Notes: generated from the sequence alone by a model not told the origin. Positions 50,636 to 59,942 are shown, numbered from the stretch's first letter. The stretch: 64,000 bases of DNA from Pseudoclavibacter sp. AY1F1 (GCF_002931075.1 NZ_PSTQ01000002.1:248001-312000); one strand, 5' to 3'. Made by a program: numbers and translations.

Positions 50636-52159
50636 TTAGTCGTTTTCGGGGAAGCCGAGGTTGATGCCGCCGTGCTTGGCGGGGTCGAGCCAGCGGCTGG
50701 TGACGGCTTTCTCGCGGGTGTAGAAGTGGAAGCCCTGCAGGCCGTAGGCCTTGGAGTCGCCGAAGGCGGAGTCTTTCCAGCCGCCGAAGGAGTAGTAGGC
50801 GACGGGGACGGGGATGGGTACGTTGATGCCGATCATGCCGACCTGGATCTCGTTCTGGAAGCGGCGGGCGGCGCCGCCGTCGTTGGTGAAGATCGCGGTG
50901 CCGTTGCCGAACTGGCCGGTGTTGATGAGCTCGACGCCTTCCTCGAAGCTCTTGACGCGGACGATGCCGAGGACGGGGCCGAAGATCTCTTCGGTGTAGG
51001 CGCGGCTCGTGGTGGGGAGGTTGTCGATGAGGGTGGGTCCGAGCCAGAACCCGCCGTCGGCGCCTTCGGCCGTGATGTCGCGGCCGTCGACGAGCACGTC
51101 GGCGCCGTCGTCTTTCGCGATCTGGATGTAGGAGGCGATCTTGTCGCGGTGCACTTCCGACACGATGGGGCCCATGTCGGGTTCCTTGTGGGTGTCGGTG
51201 GGGGTGCCGTCGCCGATGCGGAGCTTCGCGATGCGCTCGGTGACCTTCTCGATGAGCTGGTCGGCGACGGGCTCGATCGCGAGGACAACGCTGATGGCCA
51301 TGCACCGCTCGCCCGCGGATCCGTAGCCGGCGTTTATGGCTTGGTCGGCGACGAGGTCGAGGTCCGCGTCGGGGAGGACCAGCATGTGGTTCTTCGCGCC
51401 GCCGAGCGCCTGGACTCGTTTGCCGTTCTTGGAGGCGGTTTCGTAGATGTATTGCGCGATGGGGGTGGAGCCGACGAACGAGATCGCGGCGACGTCGTTG
51501 TGGTTCAGGAGGCCGTCGACGGCTTGCTTGTCTCCGTGGAGGACGTTGAAGACGCCGTCGGGGAGGCCGGCTTCTTTCCAGAGTTCCGCGAGCCAGAGGG
51601 CGGCGGAGGGGTCTTTCTCGCTGGGCTTGAGGACAACGGTGTTGCCGACGGCGATCGCGATGGGGAAGAACCACATGGGGACCATGGCGGGGAAGTTGAA
51701 CGGCGAGATGATGCCGACGACGCCGAGGGCCTGCTTGATGGAGAACACGTCCACACCGGTGGAGGCGTTCTCGGTGAAGTCGCCCTTCATGATGTGGGGG
51801 AACCCGGTGGCGAGTTCCACGACCTCGAGGCCGCGCTGGATCTCGCCCGCGGCGTCGGAGACGACCTTGCCGTGCTCGGAGGTGATGATCTTCGCGAGCT
51901 CGAACTTCCGCTCGTTCAGCAGCTCACGGAACTTGAAGATGATGTTCTGGCGCTTCGCGATCGACGTGTTCGACCAACCGGGGAACGCGGCCTTCGCGGC
52001 GGCGATCGCGGCGTTGATCTCGGCGTCGTCGGCGAGAGCGACGTTGCCCGTCGCGGTGCCGAGGGCCGGGTTGAAGACCGGCGAGGTGCGCGTGGGCGCT
52101 GCCGTCGAGTAGGCGCCGTTGATCCAGTGCTGGATCGTGGGCAGAGCAGTGTCAGTCAT
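50636..52159 (-). CDS. iolA: CoA-acylating methylmalonate-semialdehyde dehydrogenase
   Basis: IolA/MmsA oxidises malonate semialdehyde to acetyl-CoA and CO2 at the end of the pathway. ATG 52159 follows AGGAAGATCA and gives 507 residues. ALDH signatures are intact: GIISPFNFPAMVPMWFFPIA, FVGSTPIAQYIYETASKNGK, ALGGAKNHMLVLPDADLD, and the catalytic Cys in GSAGERCMAISVV. The group-specific QHWINGAYSTA opening matches MmsA. It is the third gene of the operon. Confidence 0.93.
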   Translation of the reverse strand: MTDTALPTIQHWINGAYSTAAPTRTSPVFNPALGTATGNVALADDAEINAAIAAAKAAFPGWSNTSIAKRQNIIFKFRELLNERKFELAKIITSEHGKVVSDAAGEIQRGLEVVELATGFPHIMKGDFTENASTGVDVFSIKQALGVVGIISPFNFPAMVPMWFFPIAIAVGNTVVLKPSEKDPSAALWLAELWKEAGLPDGVFNVLHGDKQAVDGLLNHNDVAAISFVGSTPIAQYIYETASKNGKRVQALGGAKNHMLVLPDADLDLVADQAINAGYGSAGERCMAISVVLAIEPVADQLIEKVTERIAKLRIGDGTPTDTHKEPDMGPIVSEVHRDKIASYIQIAKDDGADVLVDGRDITAEGADGGFWLGPTLIDNLPTTSRAYTEEIFGPVLGIVRVKSFEEGVELINTGQFGNGTAIFTNDGGAARRFQNEIQVGMIGINVPIPVPVAYYSFGGWKDSAFGDSKAYGLQGFHFYTREKAVTSRWLDPAKHGGINLGFPEND

Positions 52160-52247
52160 TGATCTTCCTTCGCTGTGGTGCGCCGGCCGGAAGCGGCGCT
52201 GGTGGATGCGGCAGCTGCCGCGACGAGAGGGTGCTAGGGGTCCGAGT

Positions 52248-53156
52248 TCAGCTCGGGATGTGCACGAGGCGCGCGGCCGTGTCGACGGCCGTGGCGACGT
52301 CGCCATCGGCGGGGTAGAGCAGCGTTCGGCCGACGACGAGCCCGCGAACGCCCGGGAGGGCGAGGGCGTCAGCCCATTTGGCGTACACCGCTTCCTGGTC
52401 GCCGTTCGGCTCTCCGCCGAGCAGGAGCGTCGGGAGGGTTGTCGCCGCCATGACGCGCTCCATCTCGGGAACGACCGGCAGCTTCATCCACGTCGAACCC
52501 GAGCTGTTGCCGAGCCCCGAGGTGATTGCGATCGAGTTGATGACGGCGTCGGGGGAGAGGTCGTTGACGATCCGCCCTTCCTTCCACTCGCTCATGAACG
52601 GCTCGAGCATGATCGGGAGAGATGCTGCCGCCGCGTCGTCGACGGCACGGGCGTTGGCCTCGAGCGTTGAGACGGTGCCGGCGTCCGCGAGGTTGACCCG
52701 CACGAGCGTCTTCGCGAAGTCGATGCCGTCGCGAACCATCGAGTCAACGTCGTAGCCCGTGAAGCGGTCGTCCATCTCGAAGCTCGCCCCGCGGAGTCCG
52801 CCGCGGTTCATGGAACCGACGATGAGCTTGTCGTCGAGGACGCCGAGCAGGGCAAGGTCATCGATGATGTCGGGAGTGCCGAGCACACCGTCCACGCCGG
52901 GGCGGGAGAGGGCAAGCGCGAGGCGGTCGAGCAGGTCGTAGCGGTCGGCCATCGCCATGGCGTCGTCGCGGACGCCGAGGGCGCCGCGTGCGGGGTGGTC
53001 GGCCGCCACGAAGAAGAGTCTGCGGTCTTCAGGGAGAAGCGACGAACGGCGCTTCCGGCCTGCGAGCGCTTCCCTGAGTGCGGCTGGGCCGTCGGCGCGC
53101 GCGTCGCGGAGCTTGTCGAACGCGGCTTCGTCGAGGATCCGGTACGTGTCAGGCAA
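52248..53156 (-). CDS. Cgl0159-family (beta/alpha)8 aldolase-like protein
   Basis: This 302-residue TIM-barrel protein contains FFVAADHPARGALG, DGVLGTPDIIDDLALLG, KTLVRVN (with the probable Schiff-base Lys) and GLVVGRTLLYP, as in the class I aldolase-like Cgl0159 family of actinobacterial inositol operons. Its start overlaps the iolC stop by eight bases. No classical iolJ (2-deoxy-5-keto-gluconate-6-phosphate aldolase) is present, and this protein follows the kinase that makes that substrate, so I infer it supplies the aldolase step. Confidence 0.82.
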   Translation of the reverse strand: MPDTYRILDEAAFDKLRDARADGPAALREALAGRKRRSSLLPEDRRLFFVAADHPARGALGVRDDAMAMADRYDLLDRLALALSRPGVDGVLGTPDIIDDLALLGVLDDKLIVGSMNRGGLRGASFEMDDRFTGYDVDSMVRDGIDFAKTLVRVNLADAGTVSTLEANARAVDDAAAASLPIMLEPFMSEWKEGRIVNDLSPDAVINSIAITSGLGNSSGSTWMKLPVVPEMERVMAATTLPTLLLGGEPNGDQEAVYAKWADALALPGVRGLVVGRTLLYPADGDVATAVDTAARLVHIPS

Positions 53157-54117
53157 GGGAGTTCTCCTTCAGGATCTCGTCGACCTCCGCGGTCGATGGC
53201 ATGGCGGTCGAGCACTCGAGTCGCGAGGCCACGATTGCGCCGGCGACGTTCGCGAAGCGCAGGATGTGCTCGAGGTCCCACCCGGCGATGAGCCCCTTGC
53301 AGAAGGCGCCGCCGAAGCTGTCGCCAGCTCCGAGGCCGTTGATGACATCGACGAAGTGCGTCGGCACCTCGATGGATCCCTCTCGGGTCTTCGCGAGCAC
53401 GCCTCGTGGGCCCTGCTTGACGACCGCGATGTCGACGCCTCGCTCGAGGAGCGCATCCGCTGCCCGCTGGGGCTCGGTCTCGCCGACGGCGACCTCGCAC
53501 TCCTCTTTGTTGCCGATGGCGATCGTCGACTGCGCGAGGATCGGCTCGATGGCTGCCGTCGCGGTGGCGGCGTCCGGCCAGAACATGGCGCGGTAGTCGA
53601 GGTCCAGGATGGTGTGGTCGCGGCGGGCGCGAGCGGCGAACGCGGCGTGGTGCGCGGCCCTGCTCGGCTCCTCGGAGAGGCCCGTGACGGTCGCCCAGAA
53701 GATCTTCGCGTCGCGGATCGCGTCGAGGTCGAGCGTCTCGGCCCCGATGTTGAGGTCGGGGGCCTTCGGCTGACGGTAGAAGTAGAGCGGGAAGTCGTCT
53801 GGCGGGAAGATCTCGCAGAACGTCACCGGAGTGGCGAGCGAGTCGTCCCGAGTCACGAAGTCGCTCTTGACGCCGAGGCGTTCGAGCTCCCGCACGATGT
53901 AGCGGCCGAATGGGTCGTCGCCCGTGCGGGTGATGACCGCGGAGTTCAGGCCGTGCTTCGCGCCGGCGACGGCGACGTTCGTGGCGCTGCCGCCGAGGAA
54001 CTTCCCGAAGGTGGAGACGTCCTCGAGCCCGACTCCGGTCTGGAGGGGATAGATGTCGACGCCAACACGGCCAAGCGTGATGAGGTCAAAGGATGACGTA
54101 GCTGTTGTAGTGGTCAT
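53149..54117 (-). CDS. iolC: 5-dehydro-2-deoxygluconokinase
   Basis: IolC phosphorylates 2-deoxy-5-keto-gluconate. ATG 54117 gives 322 residues of the PfkB/ribokinase family: FDLITLGRVGVDIYPLQTG at the N-terminus, GGSATNVAVAGAKHG near residues 41-55, and the catalytic signature DVINGLGAGDSFGGAFCKG near 270-288 with the anion-hole GAGD. It is the first gene of the inositol operon; the predicted leader is about 40 bases. No strong ribosome binding site is seen. Confidence 0.92.
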   Translation of the reverse strand: MTTTTATSSFDLITLGRVGVDIYPLQTGVGLEDVSTFGKFLGGSATNVAVAGAKHGLNSAVITRTGDDPFGRYIVRELERLGVKSDFVTRDDSLATPVTFCEIFPPDDFPLYFYRQPKAPDLNIGAETLDLDAIRDAKIFWATVTGLSEEPSRAAHHAAFAARARRDHTILDLDYRAMFWPDAATATAAIEPILAQSTIAIGNKEECEVAVGETEPQRAADALLERGVDIAVVKQGPRGVLAKTREGSIEVPTHFVDVINGLGAGDSFGGAFCKGLIAGWDLEHILRFANVAGAIVASRLECSTAMPSTAEVDEILKENSLA

Positions 54118-54164
54118 ACGGCTCTGTACAACTTTCAGTCCGATGGTGAACGAGGACAAGAGTC

Positions 54165-54194
54165 AGCATACACCTAATGTCCTGACAAAGTAAC
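54165..54194 (-). promoter_or_regulatory. Promoter of the inositol operon with IolR-type operator
   Basis: On the minus strand -10 TATGCT (54170-54165) has a weak -35 (TTACTT, about 54193-54188). TGTCCTGACA (plus 54178-54187), a full match to KGWCHTRACA, sits in the spacer where a bound repressor would exclude RNA polymerase. Confidence 0.7.
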
Positions 54195-54234
54195 AAAGTC
54201 AGTTTGCAGGATTTCGCCGACGGGTCGAGGACCG

Positions 54235-55338
54235 TCAGGCCTTGAGTTCGGCGATGAGAGAGTCCACGACCGGGACAAGCGCACCGCCGTGCTCCTCAGC
54301 CACGCGCCGCTGGCGGTCGCTCGACGAGCCGCTCTCGATGATCTCCGCGATAACGGCGAGCTCATCCGCGCATCCGAGGTGCTCCGCCACCTGCAGGTAG
54401 TCGCCCTCGATTCGCTCGGCGAGCACCTCGGTCACGGGACGCTCGTTGCCGTCGGTGTCCTCGATGATGATCGCGTCGAGGCCGTAGCGCGCAGCGCGCC
54501 ACTTGTTCTCGCGCACGAACCAGGAAGGCAGGCGGTCCGTCTCCCTGCCGGCGTCGAGCTCTCGTGAGGCGTGCTCGACGATGACGTGATTGAGCGCGAC
54601 CATAGCCCCGAGCTCGCGGAGGTTCGTCGCGCCATCCGAGATGCGAATCTCCACCGTGCCCCAGTGCGCGGAGGGGCGCACGTCCCAGCGCAGCTCCTGC
54701 ACCTCGTCGACGATGCCCGTGTGCAGCACGTCGTGCGCAACGCGCTCGTAGTCCTCCCACGTCTCCATCTCAGGCGGCAAGCCGCCGGTCGGAAGCTGCT
54801 GGAAGATCATCGTGCGGTGCGAGCTGAAGGTCGTGTCCTCGCCCTGCCAGTAGGGGCTGGATGCGGAGAGCGCGAGCATGAGTGGGTAGTTCGCGAGGGT
54901 CGCCCGCATGATCGCAGGCACCTTGCGGCAGTCCTCGACCCCGATGTGGGTGTGCACACCCCAGATCGCGAGCTGGCCGCCCCAGCGGCCGGATCTCTCG
55001 GCGACCATGCGGTACCGCTCGCCTGGTGAGCGCTGCTGCTCGCGCCACCTGGAGAAAGGGTGCGTGCCGGAGCCGATCACGCCGGCGCCCGCCGCGTCCG
55101 CCGCCGTCAGCAGAGAATCCCGCAAGCCACGCAGCTCGTCAACCGCCGACCCGGCAGAACGGTGCACGCCCGTCACGAGTTCGACGGTGTTCGTGAGGAA
55201 CTCCTTCGTGAACCGCTCGTCGCCGAGGCGGGAGATCAGTTCTGGGCCGATGCCGGTCAGCTCGCGCGACTCAGCGTCGACGATACCGAGCTCCCATTCG
55301 ACACCGAGTGTCGAACGCTCTGATGAGGCGAAACGCAT
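54235..55338 (-). CDS. Carboxylate-amine ligase, GCS2 (YbdK) type
   Basis: ATG 55338 gives 367 residues starting MRFASSERSTLGVEWELGIV; the family segment IWGVHTHIGVEDCRKV near residues 125-140 and WGTVEIRISDGATNLREL near 225-242 identify the glutamate-cysteine ligase 2 family. YbdK-type proteins have weak or no true glutathione activity, so the product is uncertain. A TACGCT box six bases before the ATG supports this start over a longer frame to 55380. Confidence 0.87.
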   Translation of the reverse strand: MRFASSERSTLGVEWELGIVDAESRELTGIGPELISRLGDERFTKEFLTNTVELVTGVHRSAGSAVDELRGLRDSLLTAADAAGAGVIGSGTHPFSRWREQQRSPGERYRMVAERSGRWGGQLAIWGVHTHIGVEDCRKVPAIMRATLANYPLMLALSASSPYWQGEDTTFSSHRTMIFQQLPTGGLPPEMETWEDYERVAHDVLHTGIVDEVQELRWDVRPSAHWGTVEIRISDGATNLRELGAMVALNHVIVEHASRELDAGRETDRLPSWFVRENKWRAARYGLDAIIIEDTDGNERPVTEVLAERIEGDYLQVAEHLGCADELAVIAEIIESGSSSDRQRRVAEEHGGALVPVVDSLIAELKA

Positions 55339-55460
55339 GGTGAAAGCGTAGACGCACGAAGGGCCGCGGCGTGTCTGCATTGCGGGCGAATTCGCATCGG
55401 CCGCAATATAGAGAGAGGAGGAGGGCGACGGCAGGCGCCGCCCCGGAAGTGGAGGCCCTC

Positions 55461-55670
55461 ATGCGCTACTCGGAATCGCTCGCGGAGCTCGCGACGGCCG
55501 GTGCCCAGGACTTCGTTCCGTACGTGATCGGGGCCGTTCTGCTCGTCCTGATCGGGGGCATCGTGCTCTTCTTCGTGCAGCGCAGGCAACGCGCCGCGGA
55601 GCGGGCGGAGCAGTCTGTCTCAGACTTCGACGGGCGCCCGACATCGGGTGACGATTCTACGGTTGGCTAA
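55461..55670 (+). CDS. Small single-pass membrane protein
   Basis: The 69-residue product (MRYSESLAELATAGAQDFVP...) has one transmembrane helix at about residues 19-38 (VIGAVLLVLIGGIVLFFVQR) followed by a basic stretch and an acidic tail. GGAGG five bases before ATG 55461 is a strong ribosome binding site. I do not recognise the family. Confidence 0.65.
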   Translation: MRYSESLAELATAGAQDFVPYVIGAVLLVLIGGIVLFFVQRRQRAAERAEQSVSDFDGRPTSGDDSTVG

Positions 55671-55814
55671 CTGGCCAAGTATCTGCCAAACTAGGCAGTT
55701 GAGTCTCGCAGGCTCGACCCTCTAATCCGGCCTGCGGTTCACCATTGAGCTCTGCCGAGTGTGCCCCACGCCCTCCGGCTGTCGTTCGCCGATACACACA
55801 CCATCAGGAGACAC

Positions 55815-56231
55815 GTGGCTGTCAAAATTCGTCTGAAGCGCCTTGGAAAGATCCGGGCACCCTACTACCGCATCGTCGTCGCCGACTCGCGCACCAAGCG
55901 TGACGGTCGCGTCATCGAGGAGATCGGCAAGTACCACCCCACCGAGAACCCCTCGTTCATCGAGGTCAACTCGGAGCGTGCACAGTACTGGCTGAGTGTC
56001 GGCGCACAGGCCTCCGAGGCTGTCGTCGTACTCCTCAAGCTCACGGGCGACTGGGGCAAGTTCAAGGGCGAGGGCTCGACCGAGAACCAGGTCAAGGCAC
56101 CTGAGGCCAAGGTCCCCTTCGTCGCAGATGCTGGCAAGAAGCCCGTCCTGCGCCCCAAGGCTGAGCCGAAGGCAGCTCCGGCCGCCGCAGAGGTCACCGA
56201 AGACGCAGCGACTGAAGAGGTCGAGGCCTAG
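55815..56231 (+). CDS. rpsP: 30S ribosomal protein S16
   Basis: The GTG start ([20 protein letters not shown]) is preceded by AGGAG. The 138-residue protein consists of the standard S16 core (about residues 1-80) and a Lys/Ala/Glu-rich C-terminal extension common in actinobacteria. It leads the conserved rpsP-KH-rimM-trmD cluster. The leader between 55671 and 55814 contains no other gene. Confidence 0.96.
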   Translation: MAVKIRLKRLGKIRAPYYRIVVADSRTKRDGRVIEEIGKYHPTENPSFIEVNSERAQYWLSVGAQASEAVVVLLKLTGDWGKFKGEGSTENQVKAPEAKVPFVADAGKKPVLRPKAEPKAAPAAAEVTEDAATEEVEA

Positions 56232-56233
56232 TC

Positions 56234-56464
56234 ATGCTCGCTTCCGCGCTGGAACATCTCGTCAAGGGAATCGTCGATCACCCCGACGATGTCCGCGTGG
56301 ACCGCAGCACTGCTGCACGCGGCGAGGTCCTCGAAGTGCGTGTGCACTCCGAGGACCTCGGCCGCGTCATCGGTCGCTCCGGCCGCACTGCTAAGGCGCT
56401 GCGTACCGTTGTGACCGCACTTGCCGATGGCCGCCGAGTTCGCGTCGACGTAGTTGACGACTGA
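56234..56464 (+). CDS. khpA: KH-domain RNA-binding protein
   Basis: The 76-residue protein is a single KH domain with the loop GRVIGRSGRTAKALRTVV (the GxxG element is GRSG). KhpA proteins bind RNA and, with KhpB in Gram-positives, influence cell division and translation. It starts two bases after rpsP, in the usual position. Confidence 0.92.
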   Translation: MLASALEHLVKGIVDHPDDVRVDRSTAARGEVLEVRVHSEDLGRVIGRSGRTAKALRTVVTALADGRRVRVDVVDD

Positions 56465-56465
56465 G

Positions 56466-57065
56466 GTGGCAGGTAAGAAGAAGGGCATCACCCAGCTCCG
56501 GGTCGGGCGCCTCACGAAGGCCCACGGCCTCAAGGGTGCCATCAAGCTCGAGCTCTTCACCGATGAGCCAGACCGGCGCTTCGTGCCCGGCGCGAGCTTC
56601 AGTCTCCAGGTGCCGCCGGAGCATGAGTGGCACGGCAAGAGTCTGGAGCTTCAGGAGCTCCGCTGGTACAACGGGCACCCTGTCGGATTCTTCGTGGGGG
56701 TCGATGACCGCACCGCGGCCGAGAGTCTCGCCAAAGCGATCCTCTGGGTCGACTCGAACGACGCCGAGGAGCTCGAAGACGACGCCTGGTACGACCACCA
56801 GCTTGTTGGCCTCGACGTGCGGCGCGATGGCGTCTCCGTCGGCACGGTCATCCGCGTCGAGCACTTCCCGGCCCAGGACCTGCTGGTCGTCAAGACCGCA
56901 GACGCCGAGGTGCTCGTGCCTCTCGTGAAGGCGATCGTTTCCGAAGTCGACCTCGAGGCCGGCATCGTCAGCGTCACACCGCCCAACGGCCTCTTCGAGG
57001 AGATCGAAGAGGCTCAGGCGGCGTCGAAGGCTCCGGCCGTCGAGCCGAAGGCCGACGCCGAGTAG
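56466..57065 (+). CDS. rimM: Ribosome maturation factor RimM
   Basis: RimM assists 30S head assembly, acting with S19. GTG 56466 ([20 protein letters not shown]) gives 199 residues; a TTG at 56454 overlapping khpA is an alternative. The N-domain has [21 protein letters not shown] and the C-terminal PRC-barrel has [15 protein letters not shown] and [18 protein letters not shown]. The start is almost contiguous with the khpA stop. Confidence 0.92.
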   Translation: MAGKKKGITQLRVGRLTKAHGLKGAIKLELFTDEPDRRFVPGASFSLQVPPEHEWHGKSLELQELRWYNGHPVGFFVGVDDRTAAESLAKAILWVDSNDAEELEDDAWYDHQLVGLDVRRDGVSVGTVIRVEHFPAQDLLVVKTADAEVLVPLVKAIVSEVDLEAGIVSVTPPNGLFEEIEEAQAASKAPAVEPKADAE

Positions 57066-57091
57066 TCTCCGCTCTCCATCTGCGTGATCAT

Positions 57092-57119
57092 GCGCGCCCG
57101 CGACCAGTCGCGGGCGCGC
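57092..57119 (+). terminator. Hairpin between rimM and trmD
   Basis: Perfect 12-base arms GCGCGCCCGCGA and TCGCGGGCGCGC around CCAG. It is followed by the trmD promoter (TAAGCT at 57127-57132, seven bases before the ATG), so trmD appears to have its own start. Confidence 0.65.
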
Positions 57120-57139
57120 AGCCGCTTAAGCTGGACCCC

Positions 57140-57916
57140 ATGCGCGTCGACATCGTCACCATATTTCCCGAGTTCTTCCAGGTGCTCGACGTCTCCCTCC
57201 TCGGCAAGGCGCGGCAGGATGGCATCATCGACGTCCGCGTGCACGATCTGCGCGACGCGACGACCGACCGGCACCGCACGGTCGACGACACCCCGTACGG
57301 CGGCGGCGCAGGCATGGTCATGAAGCCCGAGCCGTGGGGGCAGACGATCGACGGAATCCTCGATGACGCCGCCAGTCTGTCCGCGGTCCCCGCGGAAAGC
57401 CCTGAGTCGCCGGAGGGCGCGGAGCACGTTGACGCAGCGGAGTCGGTTGACACCCGCCCCCTTGTCGTCTTCCCGTCGCCGGCCGGGACGGTCTTCACGC
57501 AGGCGACCGCCAGGCGGTACGCCCTCGAGCCGCACATCGTCTTCGGCTGCGGCCGCTACGAGGGCATCGACCAGCGAGTGTTCGACAACACCGCTGAGCG
57601 CGCCAGGGTTGAACTCGTGAGCCTCGGCGACTACGTCCTCAACGGGGGAGAGGTCGCCGTGACCGCCATGATCGAGGCGTTCGGGCGGCTTGTGCCAGGG
57701 GTCGTCGGAAACCCCGAGTCGCTGGTCGAGGAGTCGCATGAGGACGGCCTGCTCGAGTACCCGAGCTACACCAAGCCGGCCATGTGGCGCGGGCGAGAAG
57801 TCCCAGACGTGCTGCTGAGCGGCCACCACGCGAAGATCGCCGCGTGGCGGCACGAGCAGCAGATCGAGCGCACGCGCCGCGTCCGCCCAGAGCTGCTGCC
57901 GCCAGAACTCCGCTAG
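57140..57916 (+). CDS. trmD: tRNA (guanine-37-N1)-methyltransferase
   Basis: TrmD methylates G37 next to the anticodon, preventing frameshifts. The 258-residue SPOUT-fold protein starts [19 protein letters not shown], has [17 protein letters not shown], the knot region [15 protein letters not shown], and [20 protein letters not shown] with the SAM-binding loop. An insert of about 25 residues rich in Glu/Ser (near residues 80-105) is typical of actinobacterial members. Confidence 0.96.
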   Translation: MRVDIVTIFPEFFQVLDVSLLGKARQDGIIDVRVHDLRDATTDRHRTVDDTPYGGGAGMVMKPEPWGQTIDGILDDAASLSAVPAESPESPEGAEHVDAAESVDTRPLVVFPSPAGTVFTQATARRYALEPHIVFGCGRYEGIDQRVFDNTAERARVELVSLGDYVLNGGEVAVTAMIEAFGRLVPGVVGNPESLVEESHEDGLLEYPSYTKPAMWRGREVPDVLLSGHHAKIAAWRHEQQIERTRRVRPELLPPELR

Positions 57917-57963
57917 CTGCTTGCCGCCTCGGCGCTTGCTCCCCGCTTGACGGCGAGTCCGCG

Positions 57964-58731
57964 CTAGCTGCGCGCGGTGAGGATGATGGGGTCACCGTCG
58001 GTGATGACAACCGTGTGCTCGCTGTGCGCACCGCGTGATCCGTCAGCGCTGCGGAGGGTCCAGCCGTCAGGGTCCTGCACGAGCTTGTCCGTCGTCTCGA
58101 GGAACCACGGCTCGATGGCGAGCACCAAGCCAGGCTTGAGCGGCATGCCTCGGTTCGCGCGTCCGCGGTTGGGGACGCTCGGCTCCTGATGCATGGTGCG
58201 CCCGACCCCGTGGCCGCCGAATTCGACGTTGACGGGATAGCCGGCGTTCTTCGCGACCTGCCCGATGGCGTGCGAGATGTCGCCGAGCTTATTGCCGGGA
58301 CGAGCCGCTTCGATAGCCGCCTCGAGCGCCACCTCTGTCGTGTCGATGAGCCGCAGGTCGGCTTCTCGGGGCGTGCCCACGACGACGGTGATGGCCGAGT
58401 CGCTGACCCAGCCGTCGACTGCGACGGCGAAGTCGAGCGTCAGCACGTCGCCGTCCTTGAGCGCGTAGTCGTGTGGCAGGCCGTGCAGGACGGCGTCGTT
58501 GACCGAGGTGCAGATGACCTTGCCAAACGGCGAGTTGCCGAAGGAGGGGTGGTAGTCGATGTAGCAGCTCTTCGCGCCGCGCTTCGTGATGAGCTCGTGG
58601 GCTCTGGCGTCGAGCTCGAGGAGGTTCGTGCCGACGGCGGCGGTCTGCGAGAGCTCGTTGAGGACCTCGGCGACAAATCGCCCCGCGGGTCGCATCTCTT
58701 CGATTTCGTTCTGGGTTCGCAGCTCGATCAT
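57964..58731 (-). CDS. map: Type I methionine aminopeptidase
   Basis: Map removes the initiator Met. ATG 58731 (MIELRTQNEIEEMRPAGRFV) gives 255 residues; TACGAT lies six bases before it, so the message is probably leaderless. The five metal ligands are visible: Asp in LDFAVAVDGWVSDS (two), His in GGHGVGRTMHQEP, Glu in LAIEPW and Glu in HSEHTVVI. A longer frame to 58815 has no family similarity. Confidence 0.95.
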   Translation of the reverse strand: MIELRTQNEIEEMRPAGRFVAEVLNELSQTAAVGTNLLELDARAHELITKRGAKSCYIDYHPSFGNSPFGKVICTSVNDAVLHGLPHDYALKDGDVLTLDFAVAVDGWVSDSAITVVVGTPREADLRLIDTTEVALEAAIEAARPGNKLGDISHAIGQVAKNAGYPVNVEFGGHGVGRTMHQEPSVPNRGRANRGMPLKPGLVLAIEPWFLETTDKLVQDPDGWTLRSADGSRGAHSEHTVVITDGDPIILTARS

Positions 58732-58737
58732 CCGGCA

Positions 58738-58743
58738 ATCGTA
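58738..58743 (-). promoter_or_regulatory. Leaderless-type -10 box of map
   Basis: TACGAT on the minus strand, six bases before the map ATG. A second -10 box (TAGCGT, 58796-58801) on the plus strand lies six bases before the divergent gene at 58808, so both genes of this pair appear leaderless. Confidence 0.55.
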
Positions 58744-58807
58744 CCGGCGCTCGTGCCGTGAGCGAACGCTCAAGCCTCTGCTCGGGAACCTCCCGTAGCG
58801 TTGGGTC

Positions 58808-59374
58808 ATGGGCATCGGCCGTCTCGTCTACCGCGCACTTCTCCCTGCTGCGCTTTTCCTCGCCGCCTGGCAGTTCGTGGGCTGGCTCATCCTGGGCGCC
58901 CCCGTGGCTCGCCTGTTCGTCTTCGGTTTCGCCGGCCTTGCCGCTGTCGCCGGACTCCTCATCCTGTCCGCGAACTTCTGGTTGCGGCCCGACATTCGCG
59001 AGACGAAAGCCCTTCAGCTGCGCGACCTGCCCCTCATCCTCGTGCCGTGGCTGCTCTGGGCGGTTGGTGCTGTCGTGCCGGATGCTCCCGGGCTCTGGGT
59101 GCTCGCCGCCGCGTTCCTGTCGATGGTCGTCGCCGGATCGATAGCACGCCGCCGACTGACGGCGGTCGTCCAGGAGCGACTGGCCTCCGCCCAGGCCGCT
59201 GGGCCGCAGGCCAACCCGTTCGGCATGTTCGGCGGGATGCCCGGGATGGCCGGTCCCGGCATGTCCGGTTCGCAGGGAAACCGGACGCCGCCGTCTGGGC
59301 CAGGGGGAGCATCTGGACCAGACGCGGGCAAGGTGATCACGCTCGACCCCGAACCCGACGACGACCGGCGGTGA
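58808..59374 (+). CDS. Hypothetical membrane protein with Gly/Pro/Met-rich tail
   Basis: The 188-residue protein has four hydrophobic segments in the first 115 residues and a flexible C-terminal tail with NPFGMFGGMPGMAGPGMSG, then an acidic end. I do not recognise a named family. It is divergent from map and about 200 bases upstream of rplS. Confidence 0.7.
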   Translation: MGIGRLVYRALLPAALFLAAWQFVGWLILGAPVARLFVFGFAGLAAVAGLLILSANFWLRPDIRETKALQLRDLPLILVPWLLWAVGAVVPDAPGLWVLAAAFLSMVVAGSIARRRLTAVVQERLASAQAAGPQANPFGMFGGMPGMAGPGMSGSQGNRTPPSGPGGASGPDAGKVITLDPEPDDDRR

Positions 59375-59576
59375 CCCGAACCGCCGGGATCCGGGCCGAG
59401 CTGCGCGAGCGTTCGCATTGCGGGCATTCGCATTGCGGGCGTCAGGCGGGCATGGTTTACTAGATCCTTGTGCCGCGGCTCGACTCTGCCACAGGGGATG
59501 AGAGCACTTCGCGATGCACGCCAACCTCTTCACTGACCTTCGCAGCCGACCTGTGGCGACTGCAGAGAGCGAAATC

Positions 59577-59927
59577 ATGACCAACGTTATCGACGTCATC
59601 GACGCAGCATCGCTGCGTAGCGATGTCCCAGACTTCCGCCCCGGCGACACCGTCAAGGTGCACGTGAACATCGTTGAAGGCACGCGCTCGCGCGTCCAGG
59701 TCTTCCAGGGTGTTGTCATCGCACGTCAGGGGGCCGGCGTTCGCGAGACCTTCACGGTCCGCAAGGTCAGCTTCCAGGTGGGCGTCGAGCGTACGTTCCC
59801 CGTGCACACCCCGGTCATCGAGAAGATCGAGATCGTGTCCCGCGGTGCTGTGCGTCGTGCGAAGCTCTACTACCTCCGTGGTCGTCGTGGCAAGGCCGCG
59901 AAGATCCGTGAGAAGCGCGACAACTAA
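59577..59927 (+). CDS. rplS: 50S ribosomal protein L19
   Basis: The 116-residue protein ([20 protein letters not shown]...) has the L19 signature [20 protein letters not shown] and [14 protein letters not shown] at the end. ATG 59577 follows GAGAGCGAAA. The 202-base gap before it (59375-59576) probably carries a promoter and untranslated leader; TTTACTAGAT near 59455-59464 is a possible -10 region. Confidence 0.96.
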   Translation: MTNVIDVIDAASLRSDVPDFRPGDTVKVHVNIVEGTRSRVQVFQGVVIARQGAGVRETFTVRKVSFQVGVERTFPVHTPVIEKIEIVSRGAVRRAKLYYLRGRRGKAAKIREKRDN

Positions 59928-59942
59928 GCTTCCAGCTGTAGG

